The notes under the pieces were generated by a model. That model worked only from the letters and a program-made list of their open reading frames with translations. It was not told the DNA's origin and ran no database searches. DNA of 64,000 bases. It comes from an uncultured Verrucomicrobia subdivision 3 bacterium (GTDB taxonomy: Bacteria; Verrucomicrobiota; Verrucomicrobiia; Limisphaerales; UBA11358). The stretch's first letter is position 1. The number at the start of each line of letters is the position of its first letter. A program made the position numbers and the translations under genes. The stretch covers positions 1-64,000 of the forward strand of contig CAIPKV010000052.1 in NCBI GenBank assembly GCA_903865745.1. Reading direction: 5' to 3'. Of this stretch, positions 20,501 through 27,927 are shown in pieces.

Positions 20501-23039
20501 AGGCGGTGCGCTGATTTACTCGAATGGCGCGACCATTGATAACAATGGCGTTGGCATCACCATCGGCCAGTCGCTGCAGGCTCCGGCCGGCTATGGCGTC
20601 AATTCAATCACCGTGGCGAGCGGCGGCTCGGGTTACATCGCCCCGCCCATTGTTAGCATCAGCGGTGGCGCCGGCACCGGTGCGACGGCGATTGCTCAAA
20701 TCAATCAAGCCACCGGCGTAGTCACGAACATTTTGGTGACCAGCGCTGGCAATAATTATCTCAGCTCCGATACGCTGACTGTCACCTTTGCCGGCGGCGG
20801 CGGCAGTGGTGCAGCGGCCAATGCCCCGGTGCTGGCGGCTAACGTCGGTGGCGGCTTGACCGTCAACGGTACGGGCTTGCTGACGCTCACTAGCACGAAC
20901 ACCTTTACTGGCCCGACCGTAATTAATGGCGGTACCATTCAGCTCTATAACGAGGCGGAGTTGGGAATAGTTCCCGGTTCGCCCGCGATAAACATAACCT
21001 TGAACGGCGGTGGTTTGTACAATAATAACTCCTCGCCCGTGTTCAGTGCCAACCGCACGATTTATCTTGGTACCAATGGCGGTTATCTCCAGGCTGGCTG
21101 GCAGCCGCAGGGCCGAACCTTTATCATCAACGGGTTGATTACTGGACCCGGTAGTCTGAACATCAACTGGGATGCATCGCCAATTTATTTAAACGCCACA
21201 AACACCTATCAGGGTGACACCACCATCGGCACGGCGTACGGAACCTACTATAATAACGTGGCCGCCAACCCGGTTCTGGCGTTGGGTATCGATAACGCCC
21301 TGCCTTACGGTACCAGCGCGGGCAATGTCGCGTTCGGAACCACCACAAATAACAATACGGCAACACTAAACCTAAACGGCCACAATGCACAAATCAATGG
21401 ATTGAATTCCACGGGCACCAATGCCATTGTTGATAACACGGTCGCCGGCACTACGAATGTATTGACGATTGGTAATAATAACCAAGGCGGCTTCTTTGCG
21501 GGTGTCATTCAGAACACCGGCGGTGTGATATCGCTCATCAAGACGGGTTCCGGCCTCCAGCAGCTCACCGGTACGGATAGCTATACTGGCAACACGACGG
21601 TCAATGGTGGTATTCTGGCCATTACCCAAGCCACGCTGGCCACGAACTCGACGGTCACGGTGGTCAGTGGGGCTAACTTCAGCCTGGGCTTCTCGACGAC
21701 CAATCAAGTGGCGTATCTGGTGCTGGGCGGAGTCAGCCAGGCGGCTGGCGTTTACAATAACGGCAACAGCAGCTTGATCTCGGGCTCAGGCAGCTTGCAG
21801 GTTCTGGTCGGTTCCTCTGGCTTAAGCACGAACGCCGATCTGACTTCGCTGGTCTTCAGCCCGAGTTTTGGCTTTGCGCCAGCGTTCTCGTCGAATGTGC
21901 TGACGGGCTACGCTGAAACGAATGCGTATCTGAGCACGCCGACGGTGACGGTCACGAATGCAGATCCGACAGCGACGAACACACTGATTGTCAACGGGGT
22001 TAACTTGGGGCAGTTAACCAATAGCATTGCGAGCCTCCCGCTGACCTTGGGCGTTGGCTCGACTAATGTGGTCCAGGTGCAAGTGGTCTCGCAAAGCGGC
22101 TCAGTAACCAATCTCTATGTGGTGAACGTGACCGAACAGGGACCGCCGCTGAGCACGAATGCCTATCTGACCTCATTGGTCTTTAGCCCGAGCTTGGGCT
22201 TTGCACCCGCATTCACCTCGAACATAATGACGGGCTATAATGAGACGAACGCCTATTTGAGCACGCCGACGGTGACGGTGACCAATGCGGATGCGACGGC
22301 GACGAACACGCTGATTGTGAATGGGATTAACTTGGGACAGTTGACCAACAGCATCGCCAGTGTACCGCTGACCTTGGGCGTTGGCTCGACCAACGTGGTC
22401 CAGGTGCAAGTGGTCTCGCAAAGCGGCTCAGTAACCAATCTCTATGTTGTGAACGTGACCGAACAGGGACCGCCGCTGAGCACGAATGCACTGTTGCTGT
22501 CGCTGGCTATCACGCCGGCCGGGACGTTGAATCCGACGTTTGCCTCTGGCACGTGGGTTTACAATGCGACCAACGCCTATACCAACAACCCGGTGACGGT
22601 GACGGCGACCAGCTCGAATGCGTTCGCGACGTTGCAGTTTAGCTTCAACGGAGGTGCGTATGGGGCGGTAGTAACGAACAACCTGACGTCTGGGTCAACC
22701 AGCTTGTTACTGAACCCACCGACTAACACGGTGGCGGTGCGAGTCGTCTCCCAAGACTTGTCACAGACGAACGTATACACGGTGAATGTGCTGTTGCAGC
22801 CTAGTCAGACAGTGCCGAAGCTGACGAACAACGTGAGCGCAGGGAACCTCAACTTGAGCTGGCCGGCGGATCATCTGGGCTACCGGTTGCTGGTGCAGAC
22901 GAACAACCTGAACAAGGGTGTGAGCAGTAACACGAACGACTGGGGCACGGTGGTTGGATCAACGTTAACTACGACGACGAATCTCCCAATCATCAAGGTG
23001 GGCGTAACGAACGAGTACTATCGCTTGGTATACCCTTAA
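11514..23039 (+). CDS. Giant secreted autotransporter-associated beta-strand repeat protein with two LamG and three cadherin-like domains
   Basis: 3,841 residues with a signal peptide (MKNITRHLLTTVVAGCSWLA, then 'LSTVSVSAAG'). The body is rich in Gly, Ala, Ser, Thr and Asn and carries about 14 copies of the PF12951-type motif, e.g. 'LELSGANTFTGSTTINAG', which fold as a beta-helix. Two LamG-type lectin-like domains are inserted ('PVLYLSFDKVAGKT' near residue 175, 'PVLHLSFDNVSGGT' near 2020). A long module starting 'NQVWNGAGPDAN' (~16036) recurs as 'NDVWNGLGAGNN' (~19300). Near the end are three cadherin-like (PF12733-type) units of 109 residues. It closes with a 'LNLSWPADHLGYRLLVQT...YYRLVYP' domain common at the end of secreted verrucomicrobial proteins. 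No autotransporter barrel or PEP-CTERM tail is visible, so how it is exported or anchored is unknown. Adhesion to or wrapping of glycan substrate is an inference. Confidence 0.9.
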   Translation: MKNITRHLLTTVVAGCSWLALSTVSVSAAGTDTWVGNTDANWNTAGNWTTAGGSTPPAAGDSLLFGSAGTSGSTLTNNISNLSLNGITLNGPGAFTVSGNALTLTGGLTNASTATEVISVLLSGTGGVVNPAGTVTLGGANTYTGNTVLGDGTDAAVLNQPAPTVGATNVATPVLYLSFDKVAGKTVLNEGSGGAVMNGAIMGTASIVSGGRLGGNCLSVPALLNSGYVKINNPVVAMTGAGSWTIGMWIKTSTAGAVYAYQGDGGWTSGNMSFYLNAGNTTSGTHAGGVSYAQGWQTGTAVCNDGNWHYVVMTRNGSATVLYVDGSVDASTSSWGAGTGVGKQLWIGASGDSADGAAGLNGLIDEVSVYNTALTLTQVQSLYAAGTLEAGTISPASSVSVAAAATLDLYGRAQTVAGLSGSGTVDSTLASGKPALIVNNSTTNASVFSGAITNSGATSALSLIQAGTNSLTLNGTAANGYTGSTMVNGGTLIEDFANATSAANLISSSSPLVLGGGTLQVKQQSAITTSQTFAGTTVSPGASVVNGTQVGSGAVNIALGAITQVPGGTVDFTNNSTGATTTTTSPIVNGILGGWATVGNNIPSTTSGGWATTNGSGQIVPYAGYTTVSGTTISAASASTQNWITDGGTLTTGGTVNSLIERGGTGDFIVNNSITLTIASGGIFIEGVNQRWLVAGGSASTLKSGLTTGEMYIHSANNAYNDYEIRPVIADGSVATTVYKDGPGNITLGGYAKTYSGGTVVNGGTLQLALGGATGVIRGTLTINPGATATATVLDAIGYTTGVTAININGGTFNIGVNANNGLLATVNLTGGTFSSTGGGAFNSAALGVNSLPSPITSVFSAPFAMRGAGLPISVAQGTTASGIDLNISGAIGYGSGGSGGITKTGAGTLELSGANTFTGSTTINAGTLFIGGGGKLGGGTYSGAIVNNGILNYGSTAAQTLSGVISGTGPLIVSGTGIPVVTASNTYTGGTVITNGTEWITSDAALGAVPGSPVVNLTLNGGTLHNNVLSVNLATNRTILLGPTGGYLDCGWGAINNNPNTNLTVNGLITGTGGLGINWDNGSVVLNATNNYQGLTTIGAAGPGYYAAAAANPTLALGIDNALPYGPNASNVVFGTSANANSVLLNLNGHNLQINGLSGSANAIISNSVAGSYTLTFGNNNAGGNYAGVIANTNSTLALTKIGSGLQTLSGTNTYNGNTTISGGTLALGATSSISNSANIWVASGAIFDVSTVSGGFTLATGQNLYGGGTNNGPITTSAAANIYADVGAGFATNTFNNNLTIAVGSTTYFNLGTNYNGANDFISISGSLVDNGSVSISAPSTSAKLATNSDYVLMTAAGGFSGSVSPTPLWGVKPLNWANFTVITNANGVLLHYTASTPPIIVAATASPTPVTRNQHTLITATVVQGTSSITNATLDASVFGLSASIPLVFDSALTIGLTNVYTNSISIPANTAIGGPYVMPVTVVDSAPLTASVNISLNVVATNQVWNGAGPDANTDDNTNWVSGAAPGYFGDSMAFAGSVNTNPNMDQNYTVTGLAFSNNAASFTIGGGNTLTLSGSGPIANYSTNTQNLNMTLADSGGGLTASGVGPIVLGTTESYTGPTTVSSGTLNVSSSASVTSTGVTTVGNTATNAVLINNGGMSQLKINVGTVSNAVGAIYQNSSYFSESQAGGATDFQIGNAAGAYGYLNVSGGTVGTYELGIAGESGAGNGLVDLYGGTISDGGWLVISRVTGASPQTGVLNIFGGTLYYGNTGGGTFATCWGSGQTAVINILGGSIQNNSLTTSGFNLNQSGNASNTGILNLNGGTAQAYNVFGSYAQLNFNGGTLQPSAANASFVTGLGSARIYSGGATINDNGNAITINQALLAPTGNGVTTPTITSGGAGYVAPPIVTITNGVGDTTGSGATAFAQIDNSTGNITSGQVTNIIITCPGVNYSVTPTFVLSGGGASTPAVITGNANAANISGGLTKTGSTTLTLGGSSTYTGNTVINGGSLQLSAPVLHLSFDNVSGGTVINQGSGGTNMNGTLTGTASIVSGGRFGNALSIPSGLATNAFVLITNSVNPLNITSPNNNWTLGMWLKTSTAGGVYAYQGSGGWSSGNTEFYLENGTAGDGAGTHAGGVRYAQGWQSGTNVINDGNWHFVVMTCNNGTKAQYVDGTLDSLAINQWNGAGNGSEVCIGGTPSGTADSQIGLNGLIDEVYIYNRALGQSEIQQIYNNNSPQVLPTNTLVNVTSGTLDAGGLSQQVGMLTGSGNVLLDDNTGALGALVVGNGSTNTFSGAISDTSGAGSLIKVGTGKLTLSGANTYGGSTVISNGTLVVSGSVGAGPVIVASAGTLGGSGTVNGSVTVSGNVSPSGEGTFSSPGTTLTTSSNLTLAAGGICSLALSSSYNGANDQIIVTGVLTNNNPTYISAIHISGPSTLDQSADYVLIQTSGGVAGTYSSTVVWDGTPPSNAANFTITTNSSQVLLHYTATTPPTASISAAPATASRNQSVLVTLNETNGSSGYSNVVLNASSIGAGYVTLNLSTGSGGINVFTNTIAASASTLATTYTLGAIVTDSNGLTVGVSFSLNVVTTNDVWNGLGAGNNIAVNLNWTNGAAPGYVGDSLEFAGSTRTSPNLETNYTVTGVTFDNTASNFNIGTLNSSTLAITANGVANNSAYAQTLNVPVTLSAAQTLNAASGPLALGSSLTNGGYLVTVAGVSNSTVNSISGAGGLTKNGAGILTLSGASTYTGNTTIGAGTLNLSGSQTGAGGQMFVGSTAANSVLQISGSLTMSNLMVGNASGAVGAVYQTGGSVSDAVATAYDNSCIGNILGAFGYYYAGGGTFASAGIAVGGEQNTANIIVPTGVTGGNGILDINGSTVNDSGYLVMSRGATNETGILNVFNGTLTYAGGGIVANWGSGNQVSIINILGGVVSNTAAVGFNLNQSGNVTNTGILNLNGGVARGNVVAGAHGQVNFNGGTLKASAANGTFMTGLGGALIYSNGATIDNNGVGITIGQSLQAPAGYGVNSITVASGGSGYIAPPIVSISGGAGTGATAIAQINQATGVVTNILVTSAGNNYLSSDTLTVTFAGGGGSGAAANAPVLAANVGGGLTVNGTGLLTLTSTNTFTGPTVINGGTIQLYNEAELGIVPGSPAINITLNGGGLYNNNSSPVFSANRTIYLGTNGGYLQAGWQPQGRTFIINGLITGPGSLNINWDASPIYLNATNTYQGDTTIGTAYGTYYNNVAANPVLALGIDNALPYGTSAGNVAFGTTTNNNTATLNLNGHNAQINGLNSTGTNAIVDNTVAGTTNVLTIGNNNQGGFFAGVIQNTGGVISLIKTGSGLQQLTGTDSYTGNTTVNGGILAITQATLATNSTVTVVSGANFSLGFSTTNQVAYLVLGGVSQAAGVYNNGNSSLISGSGSLQVLVGSSGLSTNADLTSLVFSPSFGFAPAFSSNVLTGYAETNAYLSTPTVTVTNADPTATNTLIVNGVNLGQLTNSIASLPLTLGVGSTNVVQVQVVSQSGSVTNLYVVNVTEQGPPLSTNAYLTSLVFSPSLGFAPAFTSNIMTGYNETNAYLSTPTVTVTNADATATNTLIVNGINLGQLTNSIASVPLTLGVGSTNVVQVQVVSQSGSVTNLYVVNVTEQGPPLSTNALLLSLAITPAGTLNPTFASGTWVYNATNAYTNNPVTVTATSSNAFATLQFSFNGGAYGAVVTNNLTSGSTSLLLNPPTNTVAVRVVSQDLSQTNVYTVNVLLQPSQTVPKLTNNVSAGNLNLSWPADHLGYRLLVQTNNLNKGVSSNTNDWGTVVGSTLTTTTNLPIIKVGVTNEYYRLVYP
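21825..22478 (+). repeat. Tandem 327-bp duplication of a cadherin-like domain
   Basis: The sequence AGCACGAA recurs at 21825, 22152 and 22479, a step of exactly 327 bp (109 codons). Units one and two are almost identical in DNA, for example through the stretch encoding 'VVQVQVVSQSGSVTNLYVVN', so this duplication is recent. A third, diverged unit ('LSTNALLLSLAITPAG') follows. Confidence 0.9.
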
Positions 23040-23063
23040 GTATTCGTAGATTGAATAAACGTG

Positions 23064-23099
23064 ACGGGGCGGCGGAATGATTTCGCCGCCCCGTTTCAT
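23064..23099 (+). terminator. Hairpin terminator after the giant gene
   Basis: Perfect 11-bp GC-rich stem (ACGGGGCGGCG, 23064-23074, with CGCCGCCCCGT, 23084-23094), a 9-base loop and a short T-rich tail, 24 bp after the stop codon at 23039. An in-frame GTG at 23061 of the next gene abuts this hairpin, which argues against it as a start. Confidence 0.8.
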
Positions 23100-23111
23100 C
23101 AGTCGCTATCT

Positions 23112-26100
23112 ATGATGATCTCTGCAACCATTCGCCGCAATTGGCTCCTGCTGGCGGTTCTACTTTCCGCTAAGTGGGCCCAGGCACAATCTGCGGCTAC
23201 GGTCACCATTCAGGCCAGTCAGCCGGGTGCGGTGGTCAGCTCCAACCTGTTCGGCATTTTCTTTGAGGAGATTAACTTTGCCGGCGACGGTGGCGTTTAT
23301 GCCGAGATGTTGCGTAACCGGGCGTTCAATAATTCAGCCAACCCCGATTTCTGGACGCTAGTCACTACCGGTACTGCGGCCGGGACGATGGCTGTGGACT
23401 ATTCGCAGCCGCTTAACACGAACAAGCCTGGCTCGCTCAATCTCACCATGACCGCCGGTACCGGCAGTGTCGGCGCGGCCAACTCCGGCTACTGGGGTCT
23501 GTCACTTCAGGCGGGCGCGACTTACAACTTCAGTTTTTATGCCCAAGGTTCAAACAGTTACGCCAGCCCCGTCATTGTCCAGTTGCAGAATTCCACCGGT
23601 AGCACGGTCTATGCGCAGACCAACTTCGGTGGATTGACCGCCAGCTGGCAGAAGTTCACCGCCTCGTTAGTGTCCAGCGGCACGGATACGAATGCGCGAA
23701 TTGTATTAAGTATCACCAACGCGGGCACCGTGTGGGTGGACGAAGTATCCTTGTTCCCCCAGGCAACGTTTTTCAGCCGGACCAATGGCTTGCGCTCCGA
23801 TTTGGGTAATTTGCTCGCTGCCCTGCATCCCTCGTTCATGCGCTATCCGGGTGGTAACTTCATCGAGTCTAATAACCTGACCAACTCAGTCCGGTGGAAG
23901 AAAACCATTGGCGATACCGCGCTCCGCCCGGGGCACTACAACGATTCCTGGGGTTACTGGTCGACCGACGGGTTCGGCCTGCCGGAGTATCTCCAGTTTT
24001 GCGAGGACATGGGCATGACCCCCCTTTACGATATCAATGCCGGGCTGGCGCTTGGTTATAATGGCAGCACTAACAACACGGTTCCCCTCAATCAGATGGG
24101 GCCATGGGTCCAGGATGCGGTTGATTTGATCTCTTATTGCAACGACCCCATCAGCACGACGTGGGGCGCGCAGCGCGCGGCCAATGGCCATCCTGCGCCG
24201 TTCAATTTGCAGTATCTCGAAATCGGTAATGAGAATGGCGGCTCCTATCTCGATGCCCGCTACACCTTGTTCTACGACGCCATCAAGGCGCAATACCCCA
24301 ACATCCACTTGATCGCCGCCGGTGGTAACTGGAGTGGCGGCCCTCCGACAAGCCGACCGGTGGAGATTGCGGATGAACATTATTACTCCAGCCCTAGCAC
24401 CTTCATCTCTTACGCGACCAAGTATGACAGTTATAGCCGGAGCGGTCACAAGGTGTTTGTGGGCGAATACGCCGTCACGACCGGTTTTGGCACTTATGGG
24501 AACCTCTCGGCCGCACTCGGGGAAGCCGCTTTCATGACCGGGATGGAACGTAATTCCGACCTGGTTCAACTGGCTTCCTATGCGCCGCTATTCGCAAATG
24601 TGAACGGCATCCAGTGGCATCCTGACCTCATTTACTACGACAGTTCGCGCGGGGTGTTCGGCACGCCCTCCTATTACGTCCAGGAACTGTTCGGCCAAAA
24701 CCGGGGTAACACCGTGCTCCCGACGTCCGTAGTGATTACCACCAATTCGAGCAATCCCGTGGTTCAGGGTACCATTGGTCTGGGCTCATGGAACACTTCC
24801 GTCCAATACACCAATATCGTGGTTACCAGCAACGGGGTGACGCTCTATCAAAGTGACTTCGTCAACCAAGGCACTAATGGCTGGAATGTCTTCAACGGCA
24901 CTTGGAACACCAACAACGGTACCTATCAACAGTCGGCGCAGATTACGGATTGCTACACCACCTACCTCAACAATGGCAGCACGAATTGGGCGAACTACAC
25001 CATCAGCCTGCAGGCGCGCAAGACCGGCGGGGCGGAGGGCTTTCTCATCATGTTCAACGTGCTCGACAATAATAACTTCACTTGGTGGAACATCGGTGGC
25101 TGGAGCGATACCTTGGACGCCATCGAACAGACGGTGGCTGGGAACAAGACTACCTATGCGCAGGTCTCGCAAACCATCGCGTCCAACGTCTGGTATTACA
25201 TCCGCATTGTTGTAAACGGCGCGAATGCCCAGTGTTATATCGGCACCAGCGCGGCGCAGGCTGCGACTAACCTCGTACAAAACGTCACCTTGCCCAGCTT
25301 GACGAGCGGGCTGCTGGTGTCGTCCACTTACGCCAATGCCGCCGGTCAGGTGATTGTCAAGGCGGTCAATCCTTACAGCACACCGCTGTCCACGACCTTT
25401 AATGTCAATGGCGTTAACGCCATTGCGCCTAATGCCACGCTCATTCAACTCACCTCCGGCAGCGCCTCGGACGAGAACTCCCTGGCCGCGCCAACCTTTG
25501 TCTTTCCCGTCACCAACACCATTGCCAGCTCCGGCACCAACTTCACCGTCACGCTGCCGGCCAATTCGCTCTCCATCCTCCGGCTTAGTGCCAGCGGCAT
25601 CAACACCTATACGAACCTGACGCTGACGCTTACCTCGCCCATCTCCATCGGTCAGACCGTGGCCTCCACCGTGCTGGGGCAGTTAGCGGGTAATTGGGTG
25701 AACCTTACCGCCAATACCAACCACGCCCTCGTCTGGTCCTCGGCCAATACGAACGTGGCCACCGTGGATATCAATGGCAATGTCACCGGCGCCGGTGCAG
25801 GTATCACCAGTATCATCGCCACCTATACCAGCCTCGGTCTCACTGCCACGCAGACCGTGCAAGTGGCCGCAGTGCCGGCCACGCTGGTGCATCGGTACAG
25901 TTTTAGCGAGACCTCGGGCACGAGCACCGCTGATTCCGTGGGTGGCTCCGCGTGGAATGGCACGCTGCCGCGCGGGGGCACTTTCAATGGCTCCGGCCAG
26001 CTCCTGCTCGCGTCCAACCTCCAGCAATATGTCCAGTTACCTGCGGGTATCTTGAGCACTTACACGGCGGTGACGATTGATGCGTGGGCCAGCTTTGGTC

Positions 26101-26750
26101 CGCTGCCCGGCGCCTGTTTTTTCTTCGGCTTCGGCAACATCAGCGGGGCCAGTGGACAGCAATACATCTTCGCCCAGCCGGCGAATGGCCGGATTGCCAT
26201 CAGCGCCAGCAACTATTCCGGTGAACAGAATACTTCCCCCAATCCTTCCGGCAATTGGAGCGGCCAGACCAATCTCCATGTCACCGCCGTCTTCGATCCG
26301 CCGCATGGTTACCTCGCGCTCTACACGAATGGCGTGCTCGCAGCCATCAACACGGCCATCACGGTTCCCTTTACCTCGGTAAACGACGTCTACAGCTACA
26401 TCGGGCGGTCCCTGTATAGTCCTGACTCCTATTACAGCGTCAGCCTGGATGAGTTCCGCATCTACAATGGTCCGTTGAGCGCCGCCGCAGTAGCCGCCTC
26501 GCAGGCGCTGGGGCCGGGTCAGGTATTAATCCCGGCGAGTCCGGTCATCACTCTGGCTTCAAGCGGTGGCAGCGGCTTGACGCTATCCTGGCCGCTGACC
26601 TCAACGGATTTCGCGGTCATGACGTCCACGAATCTGGCAGGGGGCGGTTGGACGCCGGTGGCCGTCACCCCGCAAATAGTCGGTGGCCATTGGCAAGTGG
26701 TATTGCCCACCGCCGGCAACGTGCAACAGTACTATCGGTTGCAGAAGTGA
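23112..26750 (+). CDS. Secreted multi-domain GH51 alpha-L-arabinofuranosidase with Big2 and LamG domains
   Basis: About 1,212 residues from the ATG at 23112, chosen because it lies after the hairpin and gives a good signal peptide ('RRNWLLLAVLLSAKWAQAQS'). Order: beta-sandwich/CBM-like insert, GH51 TIM barrel, DUF1080-like module ('FNGTWNTNNGTYQQSA' on), GH51 C-terminal sandwich, a Big2 immunoglobulin-like domain ('VWSSANTNVATVDINGN'), a LamG domain ('LVHRYSFSETSGTS' to 'SLDEFRIYNGPLS') and the closing 'LTLSWPLTSTDF...YYRLQK' domain. Catalytic acid/base is Glu in 'IGNENGG' and nucleophile is Glu in 'VFVGEYAV'. It should remove arabinofuranose side chains; the extra domains suggest glycan or surface binding. 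It shares its core plan with the GH51 at 8124 but the two are clearly diverged. Confidence 0.9.
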   Translation: MMISATIRRNWLLLAVLLSAKWAQAQSAATVTIQASQPGAVVSSNLFGIFFEEINFAGDGGVYAEMLRNRAFNNSANPDFWTLVTTGTAAGTMAVDYSQPLNTNKPGSLNLTMTAGTGSVGAANSGYWGLSLQAGATYNFSFYAQGSNSYASPVIVQLQNSTGSTVYAQTNFGGLTASWQKFTASLVSSGTDTNARIVLSITNAGTVWVDEVSLFPQATFFSRTNGLRSDLGNLLAALHPSFMRYPGGNFIESNNLTNSVRWKKTIGDTALRPGHYNDSWGYWSTDGFGLPEYLQFCEDMGMTPLYDINAGLALGYNGSTNNTVPLNQMGPWVQDAVDLISYCNDPISTTWGAQRAANGHPAPFNLQYLEIGNENGGSYLDARYTLFYDAIKAQYPNIHLIAAGGNWSGGPPTSRPVEIADEHYYSSPSTFISYATKYDSYSRSGHKVFVGEYAVTTGFGTYGNLSAALGEAAFMTGMERNSDLVQLASYAPLFANVNGIQWHPDLIYYDSSRGVFGTPSYYVQELFGQNRGNTVLPTSVVITTNSSNPVVQGTIGLGSWNTSVQYTNIVVTSNGVTLYQSDFVNQGTNGWNVFNGTWNTNNGTYQQSAQITDCYTTYLNNGSTNWANYTISLQARKTGGAEGFLIMFNVLDNNNFTWWNIGGWSDTLDAIEQTVAGNKTTYAQVSQTIASNVWYYIRIVVNGANAQCYIGTSAAQAATNLVQNVTLPSLTSGLLVSSTYANAAGQVIVKAVNPYSTPLSTTFNVNGVNAIAPNATLIQLTSGSASDENSLAAPTFVFPVTNTIASSGTNFTVTLPANSLSILRLSASGINTYTNLTLTLTSPISIGQTVASTVLGQLAGNWVNLTANTNHALVWSSANTNVATVDINGNVTGAGAGITSIIATYTSLGLTATQTVQVAAVPATLVHRYSFSETSGTSTADSVGGSAWNGTLPRGGTFNGSGQLLLASNLQQYVQLPAGILSTYTAVTIDAWASFGPLPGACFFFGFGNISGASGQQYIFAQPANGRIAISASNYSGEQNTSPNPSGNWSGQTNLHVTAVFDPPHGYLALYTNGVLAAINTAITVPFTSVNDVYSYIGRSLYSPDSYYSVSLDEFRIYNGPLSAAAVAASQALGPGQVLIPASPVITLASSGGSGLTLSWPLTSTDFAVMTSTNLAGGGWTPVAVTPQIVGGHWQVVLPTAGNVQQYYRLQK

Positions 26751-27257
26751 CGTGACACACCTTGCTGAGAAGAATCTGTAAATAATTTCCAGGTTGCTGT
26801 AAATTAGGCTGCCAAACGATTTTTTTTAAAGGATAGGGTGGATCAAAGGGAGCTGATTCGCTTAACGCGAAATAAGCAAAACTATCAGACGTCTATTCTG
26901 TATAATTTTTTCCCCTTGCCGCTCCCATTGATGGAAGGGTAGAGGTTAGGGATTAATTTTATGTGGATTTCCTTCGACTCTCAACTCATAAATCCCTCAA
27001 CGCGGCTAGTTGCCGTCAGCAAAACCAAAAAAGAGATCGATTAATCCGGCGCGTTCCATTTTTTGGTCGTCTAGCGATAAGCTTCGACATCACCACGAAG
27101 CTTATCGCGATGACCACGAAGCTTGTCGCGGAGGTCAAAAAGTGCTGAAAAGTTTATTGAAAGGGGACAGTTCGGGTCGAAATAGCCTAAAAGTATCGTA
27201 ATATTGTTAATGACGGTGCTTCCCCGACTTTCTGATTTCAAACTTAGAATTCAAAAA
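26751..27257. other. AT-rich intergenic region between convergent genes
   Basis: About 500 bp between the 3' ends of the GH51 gene and the HA-domain gene. It holds the inverted/direct repeat described at 27074 and a single copy of the array-A core, CAGACGTCTAT, at 26886-26896. Just before the HA gene, 27243-27275 is made of AATTC/AATTA-rich short repeats. I see no gene. Confidence 0.6.
27074..27137. repeat. Inverted and 21-bp direct repeat around AAGCTT (locus E)
   Basis: GCGATAAGCTTCG (27074-27086) and CGAAGCTTATCGC (27096-27108) form a perfect 13-bp inverted repeat with a 9-base loop. The right arm starts a 21-bp unit (27096-27116) that is repeated once, diverged, at 27117-27137 (CGAAGCTTGTCGC...). 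The region lies between two convergent genes. It lacks a T run, so a simple terminator role is not obvious. Confidence 0.8.
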
Positions 27258-27764
27258 TTACAATTCACAATTAAATAAGTGCGCCGAGGTCGTAGTTTTT
27301 TCGATTCTACCCCAAGCTTGTCGGCCGGGATAGGCCCAGGTGAATCCAAACGCTTCCAGCCGTTGCTGGCGATCTGGTCGCAACTGACCCATTCTTTTTA
27401 GAATGCGCTGTTTTTTTACCCATAGACTCAAATTAGACGGTCCGCCGAACAATTTGAAGTGTCCCTTGGCGCGGAAATGGGTCACTAACCGTTCAAAATT
27501 GCGATTCCAAACCGCATCGGAATAATTGACGGGCTGGTTTCGCGAGAAAACCAAACCGGCTAGTCGCTGCCAGTGCTCCGGCGTCATCCGGTGCTGCCGG
27601 AAATCTTCGCACTGCATCTGCACCCAATGGTTTAGGCGGTAGCCGGGCAGGGGATTGAAATGACCATGCTGCCGATAAAACTTAGCGAGTTCCCGGAAAC
27701 GCAACTCCCAACGACCGTACTTGCGGGTGCGTTTGGGTGACTTGGCGGAGGCTGTCATGGCCAA
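27258..27764 (-). CDS. Stand-alone helicase-associated (HA) domain protein
   Basis: 168 residues with two copies of the helicase-associated domain (PF03457-type): 'WELRFRELAKFYRQHGHF...LNHWVQMQ...LAGLVF' (~20-90) and 'WNRNFERLVTHFRAKGHF...LSLWVKKQR...LEAFGFTW' (~95-155). The pattern of W, F, GHF, W-V and G-L/F spacing is clear. These small helical domains normally follow the core of DEAD/DEAH helicases and are thought to bind nucleic acid. Here no helicase core is present in the gene or near it. The basic N-terminus (MAMTASAKSPKRTRKYGR) would suit DNA or RNA binding. Function unknown. Confidence 0.8.
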   Translation of the reverse strand: MAMTASAKSPKRTRKYGRWELRFRELAKFYRQHGHFNPLPGYRLNHWVQMQCEDFRQHRMTPEHWQRLAGLVFSRNQPVNYSDAVWNRNFERLVTHFRAKGHFKLFGGPSNLSLWVKKQRILKRMGQLRPDRQQRLEAFGFTWAYPGRQAWGRIEKTTTSAHLFNCEL

Positions 27765-27900
27765 CAGTATTGCTGGCGACGCGGGCGCGGCTCGCCTTCT
27801 TTTGTCATTTAGGGGGCGTCCGTTGGCGGGTTATCCGGTCGATTTAGACACGAATTTCATGGATAATCATGAAATCCCTGAGCCGATGGGCAATTGTTTT

Positions 27901-27927
27901 TACCGCGAAATACACGAAATACGCGAA
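27901..27927. repeat. Dispersed 27-bp repeat, copy 1
   Basis: The 27 bases here (TACCGCGAAATACACGAAAT then ACGCGAA) match 25 of 27 with 32679-32705. Both copies are intergenic and within 150 bp of a gene's 3' end. Confidence 0.75.

Noticed and set aside
23061-23111. GTG at 23061 as start of the second GH51 gene
   Set aside because: It abuts a strong terminator hairpin, and the ATG at 23112 gives a proper signal peptide.
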